Notes: a model not told the origin generated them from the sequence alone. 64,000 nt of DNA from Bacillus sp. FJAT-26390 (GCF_001682865.1 NZ_MAQX01000037.1:1-64000); one strand, 5' to 3'; numbered from the stretch's first letter, positions 54,196-63,944 are shown. Translations and numbers: made by a program.

Positions 54196-55152
54196 CTATT
54201 CTTTTACAGCCCCGATCGTCAAGCCTTGTACAAAATACTTTTGGAAAAAAGGATAAGCGAACACGATCGGCACCGTTGCCAGCACGACCATTGCCATTCT
54301 CGTCGTCTCCATCGGCAGCGTTCTGATAAGCTCCGAGCGCTCTGTGCCGGCAACGCTGGTTGAGTTTTGTACAATAAACTGGATGTTGTTCTCGATCTTC
54401 ATCAGCAGCGACTGCAAAGGCACGAGACTCGCATTGTCTATGTAGAGCAGCGCATTAAACCAATCATTCCAGTAGCCTAAAGCGCTGAACAAGCCGATCG
54501 TTGCGAGGCCCGGAAGAGAAATAGGCAGCACTAAATAAAAGAACACGCGAAACTCGCTGGCGCCGTCGATTTTACCCGACTCAATAATGGCGTCAGGAAC
54601 CATCGTTTTAAAAAAGGTGCGCATAATGAGAATCGAGAACGCGCTAACGCACATCGGAAGAACCAAAGCCCACACCGTGTCTTTCAAATGCAGAACCTGC
54701 GTCATTACGATGTAAGAGGGAACTAGTCCCCCGCCGAACAGCATCGTAAAAAAGGCGATAAAGGAAAAAATGCCGCGATACCTGAAATAGTTGCGCGAGA
54801 TTGCGTAGGAATAAAGCGAGACGATCGCGATCGTCAGAAGCGTCCCCACAATGGTGACAAACAGCGTTACCCCATAGGAGCGCAGCAGTTGGTCGCCCGT
54901 CTTGAACATGTATACGTAAGCGGACGCGGACCATTTTTCCGGAAAAATACTGTAGCCATTGACCGCGAGCGATTGCTCATCCGTAAAGGAAATAACGATA
55001 ATGAACAGGAACGGATATACGCACATGAATGAGAATAAGCCCATAGCCAGATGCGCCAACCCGTTCCAAAACGGAGGCAGCTTATGAATATCCCTCGTCT
55101 TCTTTGTTCTAACCGGTTTGCTCTGCTGTTTGACGATTATGTTTTCAGCCAA
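54196..55152 (-). CDS. Carbohydrate ABC transporter permease (YtcP-like)
   Basis: A 318-residue inner-membrane permease with six helices. The EAA loop is IIESGKIDGASEFRVFFYLV then LPISLPGL. The N-terminal block NGLAHLAMGLFSFMCVYPFLF and the C-terminal end FFQKYFVQGLTIGAVKE are typical of the YtcP/MalG type. It pairs with the upstream LplB-like permease, 20 nt away. Confidence 0.92.
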   Translation of the reverse strand: MAENIIVKQQSKPVRTKKTRDIHKLPPFWNGLAHLAMGLFSFMCVYPFLFIIVISFTDEQSLAVNGYSIFPEKWSASAYVYMFKTGDQLLRSYGVTLFVTIVGTLLTIAIVSLYSYAISRNYFRYRGIFSFIAFFTMLFGGGLVPSYIVMTQVLHLKDTVWALVLPMCVSAFSILIMRTFFKTMVPDAIIESGKIDGASEFRVFFYLVLPISLPGLATIGLFSALGYWNDWFNALLYIDNASLVPLQSLLMKIENNIQFIVQNSTSVAGTERSELIRTLPMETTRMAMVVLATVPIVFAYPFFQKYFVQGLTIGAVKE

Positions 55153-55172
55153 GTTGAACGTCCCCCTTTCCT

Positions 55173-56111
55173 TTAAAACAAAGCTTGCTCTTTGTTTATT
55201 TTTCTAACGATCATATTCGTTACGATAACAAGCACGAAGCCTACTACAGCTTGATACAAGCCTGCTGCGGTACTCATTCCGATGTTCCCCGTTACCTTCA
55301 GCCCCCGGTAGACAAACGTATCAATCACGTTCGTTACAGGATATAACGCGCCGGTATCCCGAGGCACCTGGTAAAACAAGCCGAAATCCGCTCTGAATAT
55401 GCCGCCGATTGCGAGAATAAATAGAATAACGATAATTGGCGTAATCATAGGTATCGTTATTTTCCTAATCTGCTGCCACTTGCTCGCCCCGTCGATCATC
55501 GCCGCTTCGAAATAGGATTTGTCGATGCCAACAATCGCCGCCAGGTAGATGACGCTTCCAAAACCAACGCCCTTCCACAAATTCACGAACACCAGAATAT
55601 AAGGCCAGTACGCCTTCTCCGAATACCAATAAATCGGCTTCATTCCTAGGAAATCAAGCATTTGGTTCAGTGCGCCTCTGTCAACGCTTAGAAAGCTGTA
55701 GACAAAATAGCTCACGATTACCCAAGATAGAAAATGCGGCAAAAACATGCCGGTCTGATAAATTTTCGCCATCTTCTTATTCGTAATCTCGTGAATGACG
55801 ATTGCCACAAATACGGACAAGGCCGTTCCGAGCACGATAAATACGGCGTTATAGAGAATGGTGTTGCGAAAAATGATAAAGGCATCCTGCGTCGTGAACA
55901 GAAACTCGAAGTTTTTAAAGCCTGACCATTCGCTGTTGAGAAGGCTTGCAAGAAAGCCGTCCCTGCTAAATTTATAATTTTTGAAAGCGATGATAGCCCC
56001 CGGCATCGGAAGATAGCAAAAAAGAAAAAACCAGATGGCACCAGGAAGCACCATCAGCAATAAAGCTTTATTTCGGCCTACCATTCGAAGCTCGCGCATT
56101 AGACTCGTCAT
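55173..56111 (-). CDS. Sugar ABC transporter permease (LplB-like)
   Basis: A permease of about 312 residues with six helices. The N-terminal signature LLLMVLPGAIWFFLFCYLPM is found in LplB proteins, and the EAA loop is YFEAAMIDGASKWQQIRKIT. The ATG at 56111 has GGGAGGGA upstream; the longer in-frame ORF to 56216 would cover the regulatory site and is rejected. It is first gene of the operon 56111-47886. Confidence 0.92.
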   Translation of the reverse strand: MTSLMRELRMVGRNKALLLMVLPGAIWFFLFCYLPMPGAIIAFKNYKFSRDGFLASLLNSEWSGFKNFEFLFTTQDAFIIFRNTILYNAVFIVLGTALSVFVAIVIHEITNKKMAKIYQTGMFLPHFLSWVIVSYFVYSFLSVDRGALNQMLDFLGMKPIYWYSEKAYWPYILVFVNLWKGVGFGSVIYLAAIVGIDKSYFEAAMIDGASKWQQIRKITIPMITPIIVILFILAIGGIFRADFGLFYQVPRDTGALYPVTNVIDTFVYRGLKVTGNIGMSTAAGLYQAVVGFVLVIVTNMIVRKINKEQALF

Positions 56112-56158
56112 GTTGTCCCTCCCAAATCCTTGTCTTTGTTGACCTAAATTTAGCATAA

Positions 56159-56172
56159 TGAAAGCGTTTGCC
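56159..56172. promoter_or_regulatory. cre-like site upstream of the sugar permease operon
   Basis: TGAAAGCGTTTGCC matches the CcpA cre consensus TGWAANCGNTNWCA except at its last base. It lies about 50 bp before the LplB-like start. Catabolite repression is inferred. Confidence 0.5.
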
Positions 56173-56288
56173 AAAGTGAACAAATCAATAAAAAAGTGGA
56201 TAAAACAAAGAAACAAATTCGGAGGCTCCCCTATTTTTAGGAAATTGTGATACTCTAGTTTTTAGAGAAAAGCCGTGCAATTTCAAAT

Positions 56289-56302
56289 TGAAAGCGTATA
56301 CT
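56289..56302. promoter_or_regulatory. cre-like site upstream of the sensor kinase
   Basis: TGAAAGCGTATACT matches the cre core TGAAAGCG with a similar right half. It lies 40 bp before the kinase start and 130 bp from the other cre-like site in the same divergent region. Confidence 0.45.
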
Positions 56303-56341
56303 TAATAACGTTAATGACACCGGCAGGGGGTGCTCTATTTC

Positions 56342-58120
56342 ATGAAGAGAGTCATTGATTTCTATAGAAAGCATTACAAGCAAAAGCTGTTCAACAAAAT
56401 ATTAACGATGTATGCCATCATAACGATCGTATCGCTAGCGACGCTCTCTGCCTTTGTCTATACCTATTTAAATAATTCGCAGGTGCAAAAGGAATTGGAT
56501 TTGAACAAGCAAATATTGGCGGGCGTAGGCAGCCATTTGGATATCAAGCATGCGACCTCGCAGCAAATTATTCAACAAATCTACCGGGATGGGCCTTCGG
56601 CTTCCTCGGCCTTGCTGAGCGATGTCCTCTCTTTCTTGCAAAACAATTTCTCTGATTATTTGAACAAGCGGCTGCTGCAATACAGCGCAACCGGCGTCCG
56701 GACGCCCGACATCAACTCTTTCCTGCGCCTGCTGCTCGCCAATAACCCGGACATACGTACGGTCGCGCTGTACAGCAAGGACAAAAAATTTCTTTTCACG
56801 CTGACGAAGGATACGCAAAACTATTATTACGTGGATGGCGATCTGCAAGCCGTGATAGGCAAATACATCGCTACCGGCAAAAGCTATACGACCGTTAGCA
56901 ACATTAATAATATGACGACGCAAGAGAGCATCGGCAACTTGATCATCGATTACGACTCCACGGCGATTTACAGAACCTTTCAAAACAAAACCGATGAAAT
57001 GAAAGGGTATATCGTCGTGCTGACGCCGGCCGGGGACGTTATTTATGATTCGTCTAACCGCTATTACGGAAAGCCGTATCCTTATACCTCCTTACTGAAT
57101 AACCCCTCTTCGATTCAGCGGTTTGAGGAGGAATCGTATATTAACATGCAAACGACGAATAAGTTTGGTTATTGGATCGTAGGCGTAATCCCCAAATCAG
57201 CGATTAACGGCAACATGAAGGGACTCAAAAACACGCTTATTTTAGTGACGGTAATTTGTATTGTAGCGGCCATTACCCTCACCTATTTCACGATCGTCAA
57301 TTTCTCCCGCAGGACAAAGGTCATCGTGCAAGCGATGAAGAAAGTACAGGACGGCGACTTGAGCGTCCGAATTCCGCGGGAGAAAGAGGACGAATTATTT
57401 CAAATATCAAGCCGCTTCAATCAAATGTGCGAGGATTTGACGCAATATATCGATCGGGTATACAAATCGGAGATTCGCGAGAAGCACGCTGAGCTCGTCG
57501 CCTTTCAAGCGCAAATCAAGCCCCATTTTCTATACAACACGCTTGAGGCGATCCGGATGCGGGCATTGTCCAAAAAAGCGGATGACGTCGGCGAGATGAT
57601 CTATATTTTGGCAACCTTGTTCAGGTACTCCGTCAAGAGCGAGACGATCGTCAAACTATCGGATGAAATCGAATATTGCCGCTTGTATCTCGATTTGTTC
57701 CGCATTCGGCTATTGCAGAAATTCACCTATGAAATTAATATCGAGCCCGAATGGATGAGCATTCCGATTCTAAAGCTCTCGATTCAGCCGATCATCGAAA
57801 ACTACATCATACATGGGTTGAATATGTCGCAAAGCGACAATCACCTAACCATTTCCGCCGAATGGGATGGCCGCGATTTGCAACTGGTCATCAGTGACAA
57901 CGGCAACGGCATTGAGCCTTTGCGGCTGATGCAGCTGCGGAGCAGCCTGGAGCAGCATCCGCCGCAAGCTTCCAATTCCATCGGACTTATTAACGTAAAT
58001 GAACGGTTAAAGATATGCTTTGGCAGCAGCTACGGGCTGCAAATGAACAGCGAGGCTGGGAAAGGCACCGACATCACCGTAAAAATACCGGCAGGTCAAG
58101 GGGGACAACAATTTGCGTAA
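56342..58120 (+). CDS. YesM-type sensor histidine kinase
   Basis: A 592-residue membrane kinase. TM1 is about 19-40, an external sensor domain spans about 41-290, TM2 about 297-317 and HAMP about 318-370. The His_kinase (PF06580) domain has His395 in QIKPHFLYNTLEAIRMR, and a HATPase domain follows (IQPIIENYIIHGLN, LVISDNGNGIEP, GLINVNERLKICFG). The ATG at 56342 is used; an in-frame GTG at 56330 overlaps the likely ribosome site. Its stop overlaps the response-regulator start by 8 nt. It probably senses the oligosaccharide, alone or through the binding protein. Confidence 0.93.
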   Translation: MKRVIDFYRKHYKQKLFNKILTMYAIITIVSLATLSAFVYTYLNNSQVQKELDLNKQILAGVGSHLDIKHATSQQIIQQIYRDGPSASSALLSDVLSFLQNNFSDYLNKRLLQYSATGVRTPDINSFLRLLLANNPDIRTVALYSKDKKFLFTLTKDTQNYYYVDGDLQAVIGKYIATGKSYTTVSNINNMTTQESIGNLIIDYDSTAIYRTFQNKTDEMKGYIVVLTPAGDVIYDSSNRYYGKPYPYTSLLNNPSSIQRFEEESYINMQTTNKFGYWIVGVIPKSAINGNMKGLKNTLILVTVICIVAAITLTYFTIVNFSRRTKVIVQAMKKVQDGDLSVRIPREKEDELFQISSRFNQMCEDLTQYIDRVYKSEIREKHAELVAFQAQIKPHFLYNTLEAIRMRALSKKADDVGEMIYILATLFRYSVKSETIVKLSDEIEYCRLYLDLFRIRLLQKFTYEINIEPEWMSIPILKLSIQPIIENYIIHGLNMSQSDNHLTISAEWDGRDLQLVISDNGNGIEPLRLMQLRSSLEQHPPQASNSIGLINVNERLKICFGSSYGLQMNSEAGKGTDITVKIPAGQGGQQFA

Positions 58121-59699
58121 GGTGTTTATAGTGGACGATGAACCATTTATTTTGGAAGGATTAGCTTCCATTATCGATTGGGAGGAATATGGCCTTACGT
58201 TAGCCGGCCAAGCCTCGAACGGTCTGGAGGCGCTGGAGGCGCTTCAAAAATCGGCTGCCGATATTCTCGTCACCGATATTATGATGCCTCATATGAACGG
58301 CCTTGAATTAATCAAACAGCTCAAGCCCATTCATCCGAATATGAAGTTTATCGTGCTTAGCGGCTACCATGAGTTTGATTATATTAGGGAAGGCATGCGG
58401 CTTGGCATTGAAAATTATTTGCTGAAGCCCATCAATATCTGCGAGTTAAGGGAGACGATCGAGAACACGGTAGCCAAAATACATGTGGCTGCGGGGTCCG
58501 CGTTAACGAGCTCCTATCAGCTTGATATTTTGCGCGACAATGTCGTTAACCGCTGGGTGAGCGGGAAGATCGATCAAACGGAGCTTAAAAATAGGCTGCA
58601 GCTGCTCGGCATCCCGACGGAAAACTGCTGCTATGCGGCAGCGTCCATTAAGACGGTGCAGGACTTGCCTAATTATTCAGGCGGGGACTTCTGGCTGCCA
58701 GGACACTGGGATAACGAGGTTTACAGCATAAGCAGGAAACAATCGGACTGTGCGGGCAATGCGATTTGCTTCAGCGACCGGGACGGCGATATCGTTATTA
58801 TTTGTACAGGAGTCAGCTCCGAGCAGGTTCAAGAGACGGCGCTTTCCTTGCTTTCGGCCATTCGGAAAGAGCTGAAGCAGCGGCTTGGGATACAGGTGCT
58901 TATCACGCTTGGCAGCGTGGAGTGTGATTATTCGGGCGTGTCCCAAAGCTATGACCATTCGAAGCGGCTTCAAGAGTATTTTCTGACCAATTCGGAGGAT
59001 GAGATTATTCGTTATGAAAAATTGGCTGCGGCAAACCGCCTTTCGACTAAATCGGTCGACGTGAACACGCTTGAATATGAGCGGCTTCTGCTTGGTCAGA
59101 ACAAGGCGGCGCTGAATGCTTTTATCGACGAGCAATTTACGATGCTGCAAGCGCAGGAGTCGCTCTCGCCTGCCCATATACATAACTGCGCCATTGAACT
59201 CATACTGCTTACGAAACAGACAGTGAAGGAAAACAAGCTCAATCATGAGCTCGCGACGAGTGACTATAAACAGCTGTTTGCCGCTTTATTTAAAGCGCAG
59301 ACCATCTCGCAGCTGACTGAGCACGTCAAGTTTATAGCCGGCTCCGCGATGGATTATTTATCGGTCGAGGTCGACGACTTCAGCCCAGTCGTCAAGCAGG
59401 TCATACACCAGATCCAGACACGTTATTCGGAGGAGCTGTCGCTTAAGACGCTCAGCCAGACGCTAAACATTCATCCGTTTTATCTGGGGCAGCTGTTCCA
59501 GAAAGAAACAGGCGAGAGCTTCTCCGACTACGTGAATACGTACCGGATCAGCAGAGCGCAGAAGCTGCTTAAAACAACCGCCATGAAAACAAGCGATATT
59601 TCCAAAAATATCGGCTATTTGGAGCCTGGCTATTTCTATAAACAATTCAAAAAGTACACCGGCGTTTCACCCAAGGAGTATCGGGGCAGCCAGCTTTGA
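58113..59699 (+). CDS. YesN-type AraC-family response regulator
   Basis: A 528-residue protein. The receiver domain is about 1-125 with phospho-acceptor Asp55 (VTDIMMPHMNG) and Lys in LLKPIN. A central region of about 270 residues is not recognised beyond the family. The C-terminal AraC double HTH is about 425-525 (LSLKTLSQTLNIHPFYLGQL, ISKNIGYLEPGYFYKQFKKY, TGVSPKEYR). The TTG start overlaps the kinase stop, so translation is coupled. It probably activates the divergent permease/GH85 operon. Confidence 0.93.
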   Translation: MRKVFIVDDEPFILEGLASIIDWEEYGLTLAGQASNGLEALEALQKSAADILVTDIMMPHMNGLELIKQLKPIHPNMKFIVLSGYHEFDYIREGMRLGIENYLLKPINICELRETIENTVAKIHVAAGSALTSSYQLDILRDNVVNRWVSGKIDQTELKNRLQLLGIPTENCCYAAASIKTVQDLPNYSGGDFWLPGHWDNEVYSISRKQSDCAGNAICFSDRDGDIVIICTGVSSEQVQETALSLLSAIRKELKQRLGIQVLITLGSVECDYSGVSQSYDHSKRLQEYFLTNSEDEIIRYEKLAAANRLSTKSVDVNTLEYERLLLGQNKAALNAFIDEQFTMLQAQESLSPAHIHNCAIELILLTKQTVKENKLNHELATSDYKQLFAALFKAQTISQLTEHVKFIAGSAMDYLSVEVDDFSPVVKQVIHQIQTRYSEELSLKTLSQTLNIHPFYLGQLFQKETGESFSDYVNTYRISRAQKLLKTTAMKTSDISKNIGYLEPGYFYKQFKKYTGVSPKEYRGSQL

Positions 59700-59728
59700 G
59701 CTGACGGCCTCTTCCTTATTCCTGTGCG

Positions 59729-62104
59729 TTAAGCAAAGCATTTGTCTGCCAGCAGCTTATTAAATTCAACGAGCGGAAGCGGCTTGTGGTAGTAGTAGCC
59801 TTGCGCCTTGTCGCAGCCAAGCTGCTTTAACTGCTTTAATTGGTCTAACGTCTCTACGCCCTCGGCTACGACCTGCTTTTGCAGGTCATGCCCCATGGAC
59901 ACGATGGTTTTCACAATGGATAGTCCGCCTTGATAGGCGTCCATATCGGTAATAAAGGAGCGGTCAATTTTTATAATTGCGATAGGCAGCTGCCTCAGTA
60001 CGCTTAAAGAGGAATAACCTGTACCGAAGTCGTCAATCGCGATATGAATGCCTAGCGCGACAAGCTCATCGAGCATTTTCCGAGCCACATTCAAATTGTT
60101 GACCACCATGCTCTCCGTTATTTCCAAGCACAGCCGGGCCGGCTCCAAGCTGCTGGAACGCAAAATCTCCTGCACCTTGTTCACGAAATCCGGCTGCATG
60201 AATTGTCTCGATGAGACATTGACCGACAGCATAAAATCGACCCAGCCCTGCTCCTGCCAAAGCCTGCCCTGCTGGCACGCCTCGGCGATGACCCACTGTC
60301 CGATTTCATTGATTAAGCCGGTCTGCTCCGCAAGCGTAATAAATTCCCCCGGATGAACCATCCCAAGCTCCCTCGACTGCCAGCGAATAAGCGCCTCTGC
60401 CCCGATTAACCGCCCGCTCATCAAATCAACCTGCGGCTGATAATGAAGCACAAATTCGTTGCGCGCAGGCGCTTTGCGAAGATGCTTCTCCAGCCTGACA
60501 TCACGCTGGACGAGCACAATCATATCACTCGTATACAGCCGGTACTGATTTCCGCCGCTGTTCTTCGCATTGTACATCGCAATATCAGCCCGCTTGATCA
60601 ATCCATCCGAGCTGTTATCATCAAACGGATGGACACTGATGCCAATGCTGCCGCCTAAGTAAAAATCCTGTCCTTGCAGCGTAATCGGAAGCTGAAACGC
60701 TTGATGGATATTTTCGGCAAACGATACGATTTCGTCATACTCCTTAGCATCCCTAATCAAAATAATAAACTCATCGCCGCCAAGCCGGGCAAGCAGATGC
60801 TGATCACTCACATTGTTCAGCAGCCGCCTGGCAATTTCGTTGAGCGCTTCGTCCCCGTATTGATGCCCAAGCGTATCGTTAATGAGCTTGAAGCGGTCCA
60901 GATCGATAAGCATAACGCCAAGCAGCGCCTTTGACGATTTTACTGATTCAAGAGAGGCTTCGAGCTCTCTATTGAAATGGTAGCGGTTGGGCAGCTTAGT
61001 GAGCGCATCGTGATGTGCCAAAAAATGAACAAGACGCGCCTCCTCCTTCTGCTGCGTGATGTCGCGAATAACGGCGAGGATAAATCCGTCCTCATATTCA
61101 GACATCCACTCGGTGTCTACCAGGATGGACCTCTTCTGTCCCAGCCGATCCACGATGGTGAGCTCGCGATTTCGCCAAGCCTCACATGGGGTAGGCGCCG
61201 CATGCGCTTCCTCCACGCCCGTCCATTCAGGCTCTACAATAAAGCTCGATAGGGACAGGCCCTTGAGCTCATTCTCGTTAGTGAAGCCCAGCAGTCGAAG
61301 CGCCCCGGGATTCGCCTCCTTCATCGTCATTTTATGGTCCAGCATAACGATAGCCGTTGGAGATAAATGATAGAGCAGCTCGTACTTTTTTTCGGCTGAA
61401 GGCACAAAATCATATTTCATAAATACGCGAAGCGAGATGCTCCAGGTGATCATGGATAAAAAAAGAATCGTATCCGGTATAAAGAGGTACGGAGAGAGCC
61501 CAAAAAAGAGCAGCGTTGCGATAATCGCCGCCACCAGGTAAAACAGGTTCGCCTTAATAAGCACCCTGTATCGTTTGCGCTCGGCACTATTGATTGCTTT
61601 AGCTTTGGCTTTTAGGCTGACCGCCAAATTAAATAATGAAAATAAAAAGATCATGCCCAAAATGATATGCATAGCTGGAGCAAACAGCGCCTGCTTCCAA
61701 AATGCTTCCGTTCGGATTCCCGTAAATAAGAAAGGTTCCCCTTTTATTAATAGCATTAGATAATAAAGGATAAGCGGGGCAAATGCGACGCCTGTGCTGC
61801 TTAAGCGTGGAAAACGAAGATATTTATTCGCCGCTCGAATATGAAATAATACGCTTGTGCTAGAAGAAGCGATGCCGACCGGATAGACCAAATATACGGC
61901 TATCGCCAGCGTCCTATCGGCGGGTAACAGCTGCTGAATGTATTGAAAGAAAATGAGGAGCGCGAGCAAGCTTGTCGTGATGGCAGCGAGTCGATTTTCG
62001 ATATGGCGGGGGGTTCGTCTTATAATGACCAATGACGTATCAATCATGAAAATGACAGGCAGCATGAATAATAGCAAAAGCAGAACGGATTGGTACTCAT
62101 TCAT
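59729..62104 (-). CDS. Membrane GGDEF/EAL cyclic-di-GMP enzyme
   Basis: A 791-residue protein. N-terminal 7 membrane helices (about 5-225), a PAS domain (about 240-350), a GGDEF domain (about 362-525) with intact RLGGDEFIIL near 441, and an EAL domain (about 545-785) with GAEALIRW near 570, ESMVVNN, DDFGTGYSSL and VAEGVETLDQ. Both catalytic signatures look complete, so it may make and degrade c-di-GMP, with the PAS or membrane part setting the balance. It is monocistronic; no partner is next to it. Confidence 0.92.
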   Translation of the reverse strand: MNEYQSVLLLLLFMLPVIFMIDTSLVIIRRTPRHIENRLAAITTSLLALLIFFQYIQQLLPADRTLAIAVYLVYPVGIASSSTSVLFHIRAANKYLRFPRLSSTGVAFAPLILYYLMLLIKGEPFLFTGIRTEAFWKQALFAPAMHIILGMIFLFSLFNLAVSLKAKAKAINSAERKRYRVLIKANLFYLVAAIIATLLFFGLSPYLFIPDTILFLSMITWSISLRVFMKYDFVPSAEKKYELLYHLSPTAIVMLDHKMTMKEANPGALRLLGFTNENELKGLSLSSFIVEPEWTGVEEAHAAPTPCEAWRNRELTIVDRLGQKRSILVDTEWMSEYEDGFILAVIRDITQQKEEARLVHFLAHHDALTKLPNRYHFNRELEASLESVKSSKALLGVMLIDLDRFKLINDTLGHQYGDEALNEIARRLLNNVSDQHLLARLGGDEFIILIRDAKEYDEIVSFAENIHQAFQLPITLQGQDFYLGGSIGISVHPFDDNSSDGLIKRADIAMYNAKNSGGNQYRLYTSDMIVLVQRDVRLEKHLRKAPARNEFVLHYQPQVDLMSGRLIGAEALIRWQSRELGMVHPGEFITLAEQTGLINEIGQWVIAEACQQGRLWQEQGWVDFMLSVNVSSRQFMQPDFVNKVQEILRSSSLEPARLCLEITESMVVNNLNVARKMLDELVALGIHIAIDDFGTGYSSLSVLRQLPIAIIKIDRSFITDMDAYQGGLSIVKTIVSMGHDLQKQVVAEGVETLDQLKQLKQLGCDKAQGYYYHKPLPLVEFNKLLADKCFA

Positions 62105-62295
62105 AACATGATGTCTCCTCGCTTAGTATAAATAGAATGGGATATGCGATGCTTCATCAGGTAATGCTATTTTCCCTGCTACGCTCTAGCGCCCTATCAT
62201 CTTTTCACATATTTATCCAACCTTCTACTCCTATTATAGAACTTAACGCTCGACAGGACAATCAATATTCCGACAATCGCAGCGGTTTATAAAAA

Positions 62296-62326
62296 GCAAA
62301 AAGAAGCCGCAATCATGCGGCTTCTA
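62296..62326 (-). terminator. Terminator after the SDR gene
   Basis: AGAAGCCGC-AATCAT-GCGGCTTCT followed by TTTTTGCTTTTT on the minus strand, 37 nt after the stop at 62363. Confidence 0.85.
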
Positions 62327-62362
62327 AAGAATATTACATATGCCGTTGCCCTGCGGCAAAGA

Positions 62363-63121
62363 TTAATAGGCTGTCCAACCTGCGTCCGCGGTAATAACCG
62401 TACCGTTTACAAAGCTGGAGTCATCCGAAGCCAAGAATAGAGCTACTTTTGCGATGTCTGACGGCTCACCCGTGCGCGGATTTAAACCTATGCCTGCCAT
62501 CGCCCGCGACATGCCGAATTCATTCGGCGTGCTGATCGAGGTGCCGATATTTGTAGCTACTCCGCCTGGCGCAATCGCGTTGCAGCGAATGCCCAGATTG
62601 GCATATTGGAACCCTACGTTTTTCGTGAAGCCTACAACCGCATGCTTGGAAGCCGTATAAGCCGCTCCTGCTCGGGAGCCGTATAAACCTCCTGCGGAGG
62701 CAATGTTTACGATAACGCCGCTCTTCTTCTCCGTGAAAATAGGAAGTGCTTTCCGTGTAGTTCGCATTGGGCCAGTCGTATTAATCGCAAATACGCGATC
62801 CCAAAGCTCGTCAGTCAATTCTCCCGCAGGCACAAAGTTATCCATAATGCCCGCATTGTTTACCAGTATATCCAAAGTTCCGTAAGTCGCTACGGCTGTA
62901 CCAATAAGTTGAACCACGTCTTCTTCTTTCGCAACGTTAGCCACGACAACTATTGCAGAGCCGCCCTTTGACTCGATCTCGGCAACTACCGCATTTGCAG
63001 CATCTGCGTTAATATCGGATACGACAACCTTGGCGCCTTCAGCCGCGTATAGCTCAGCAATGGCCTTGCCCATCCCCGATGCCCCGCCTGTAACTATTGC
63101 TACTTTTCCAGAGAGTTTCAT
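62363..63121 (-). CDS. SDR-family NAD(P)-dependent oxidoreductase
   Basis: A 252-residue classical short-chain dehydrogenase. The cofactor motif TGGASGMG is at 11-18, Asp36 after the second strand suggests NAD preference, NNAG is at 88-91, and the catalytic residues are Asn114, Ser142, Tyr155 and Lys159 (YTASK). The ATG at 63121 has AGGAGG about 8 nt upstream; the longer in-frame ORF to 63451 crosses the divergent TetR gene and is rejected. It is probably controlled by that TetR protein. The substrate is unknown. Confidence 0.92.
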   Translation of the reverse strand: MKLSGKVAIVTGGASGMGKAIAELYAAEGAKVVVSDINADAANAVVAEIESKGGSAIVVVANVAKEEDVVQLIGTAVATYGTLDILVNNAGIMDNFVPAGELTDELWDRVFAINTTGPMRTTRKALPIFTEKKSGVIVNIASAGGLYGSRAGAAYTASKHAVVGFTKNVGFQYANLGIRCNAIAPGGVATNIGTSISTPNEFGMSRAMAGIGLNPRTGEPSDIAKVALFLASDDSSFVNGTVITADAGWTAY

Positions 63122-63259
63122 ATTCATTCCTCCTGTAGTGTTGGTTCGTATATTACCCATAGAAATTATATTTACTGAACACTCGTATGTTACACAACGT
63201 GTGCGATTTAAAGTATAATGATTTATTGCAACCCGAACAATCAGTAAAAACCTCGCGTT

Positions 63260-63275
63260 TGTACGATAACGTACA
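63260..63275. promoter_or_regulatory. Inverted repeat, candidate TetR operator
   Basis: TGTACG-ATAA-CGTACA has perfect 6-bp arms and lies in the SDR/TetR divergent region, 43 bp before the TetR start. Operator function is inferred. Confidence 0.45.
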
Positions 63276-63317
63276 GTTTCAAGCCTATTGTTGAATATAA
63301 ACAGAGGAATGATTACG

Positions 63318-63938
63318 ATGCCAATAGATAATCCCAAAACAGATCGGCGAATCATACGCAGCAAGGAAGCATTAAAGCAAGCTTTACTGGCGCTTATGTC
63401 CCAAAAGCCCTTCTCGTCGATATCCATTACCGAAATCGTTGAGCATGCCAATTATAATCGAGGAACTTTTTATTCCCATTACGAAAATAAAGAAGGTCTG
63501 CTCGACGATATTTTAAATCAGTTGATTTCGGAGCTTATAAAATCGTTTCGCGCTCCTTATGAGAACACCGAGTTATTTCGGATTGATGAGCTGTCGGCTA
63601 ACGCTGTCATGATATTTGAGCATATTTTTCAAAACGCTTCTATATATACTGTGCTTTTAAGCTCGGAAGTATTACCGGATATAAGGGAAAAAATGTTTCT
63701 CGCCTTGAAGCAGATACTGATCGAGGACCTGGACAATGCTGACACGACACTCAACCGTGAATTTCACGTCATCTATTCGATCCATGCCTTGCTCGGCCTC
63801 GTATTCCACTGGATCGAAGGCGGGTTTAAATATTCGCCGGAGTATATGCAGGAACAGCTCGTGCGCATTATCCACTGGCACCCGTCAACCCTCATCAACA
63901 AGCATAACGCTGCCAAGCGAAACTTGAATCATCAATAA
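63318..63938 (+). CDS. TetR-family transcriptional regulator
   Basis: A 206-residue regulator. The N-terminal HTH is clear (SISITEIVEHANYNRGTFYS, HYENKEGLLDDI). The C-terminal domain is of the TetR_C type with an FxHWIEGG-like end (LVFHWIEGGFKY). The ATG at 63318 has AGAGGA upstream. It is divergent from an SDR gene, its likely target along with itself. Confidence 0.92.
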   Translation: MPIDNPKTDRRIIRSKEALKQALLALMSQKPFSSISITEIVEHANYNRGTFYSHYENKEGLLDDILNQLISELIKSFRAPYENTELFRIDELSANAVMIFEHIFQNASIYTVLLSSEVLPDIREKMFLALKQILIEDLDNADTTLNREFHVIYSIHALLGLVFHWIEGGFKYSPEYMQEQLVRIIHWHPSTLINKHNAAKRNLNHQ

Positions 63939-63944
63939 AAAAAA

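Noticed and set aside
58677..59246. 189-residue minus-strand ORF inside the YesN-type regulator
   Set aside because: Antisense shadow; the sense frame has complete receiver and AraC domains.
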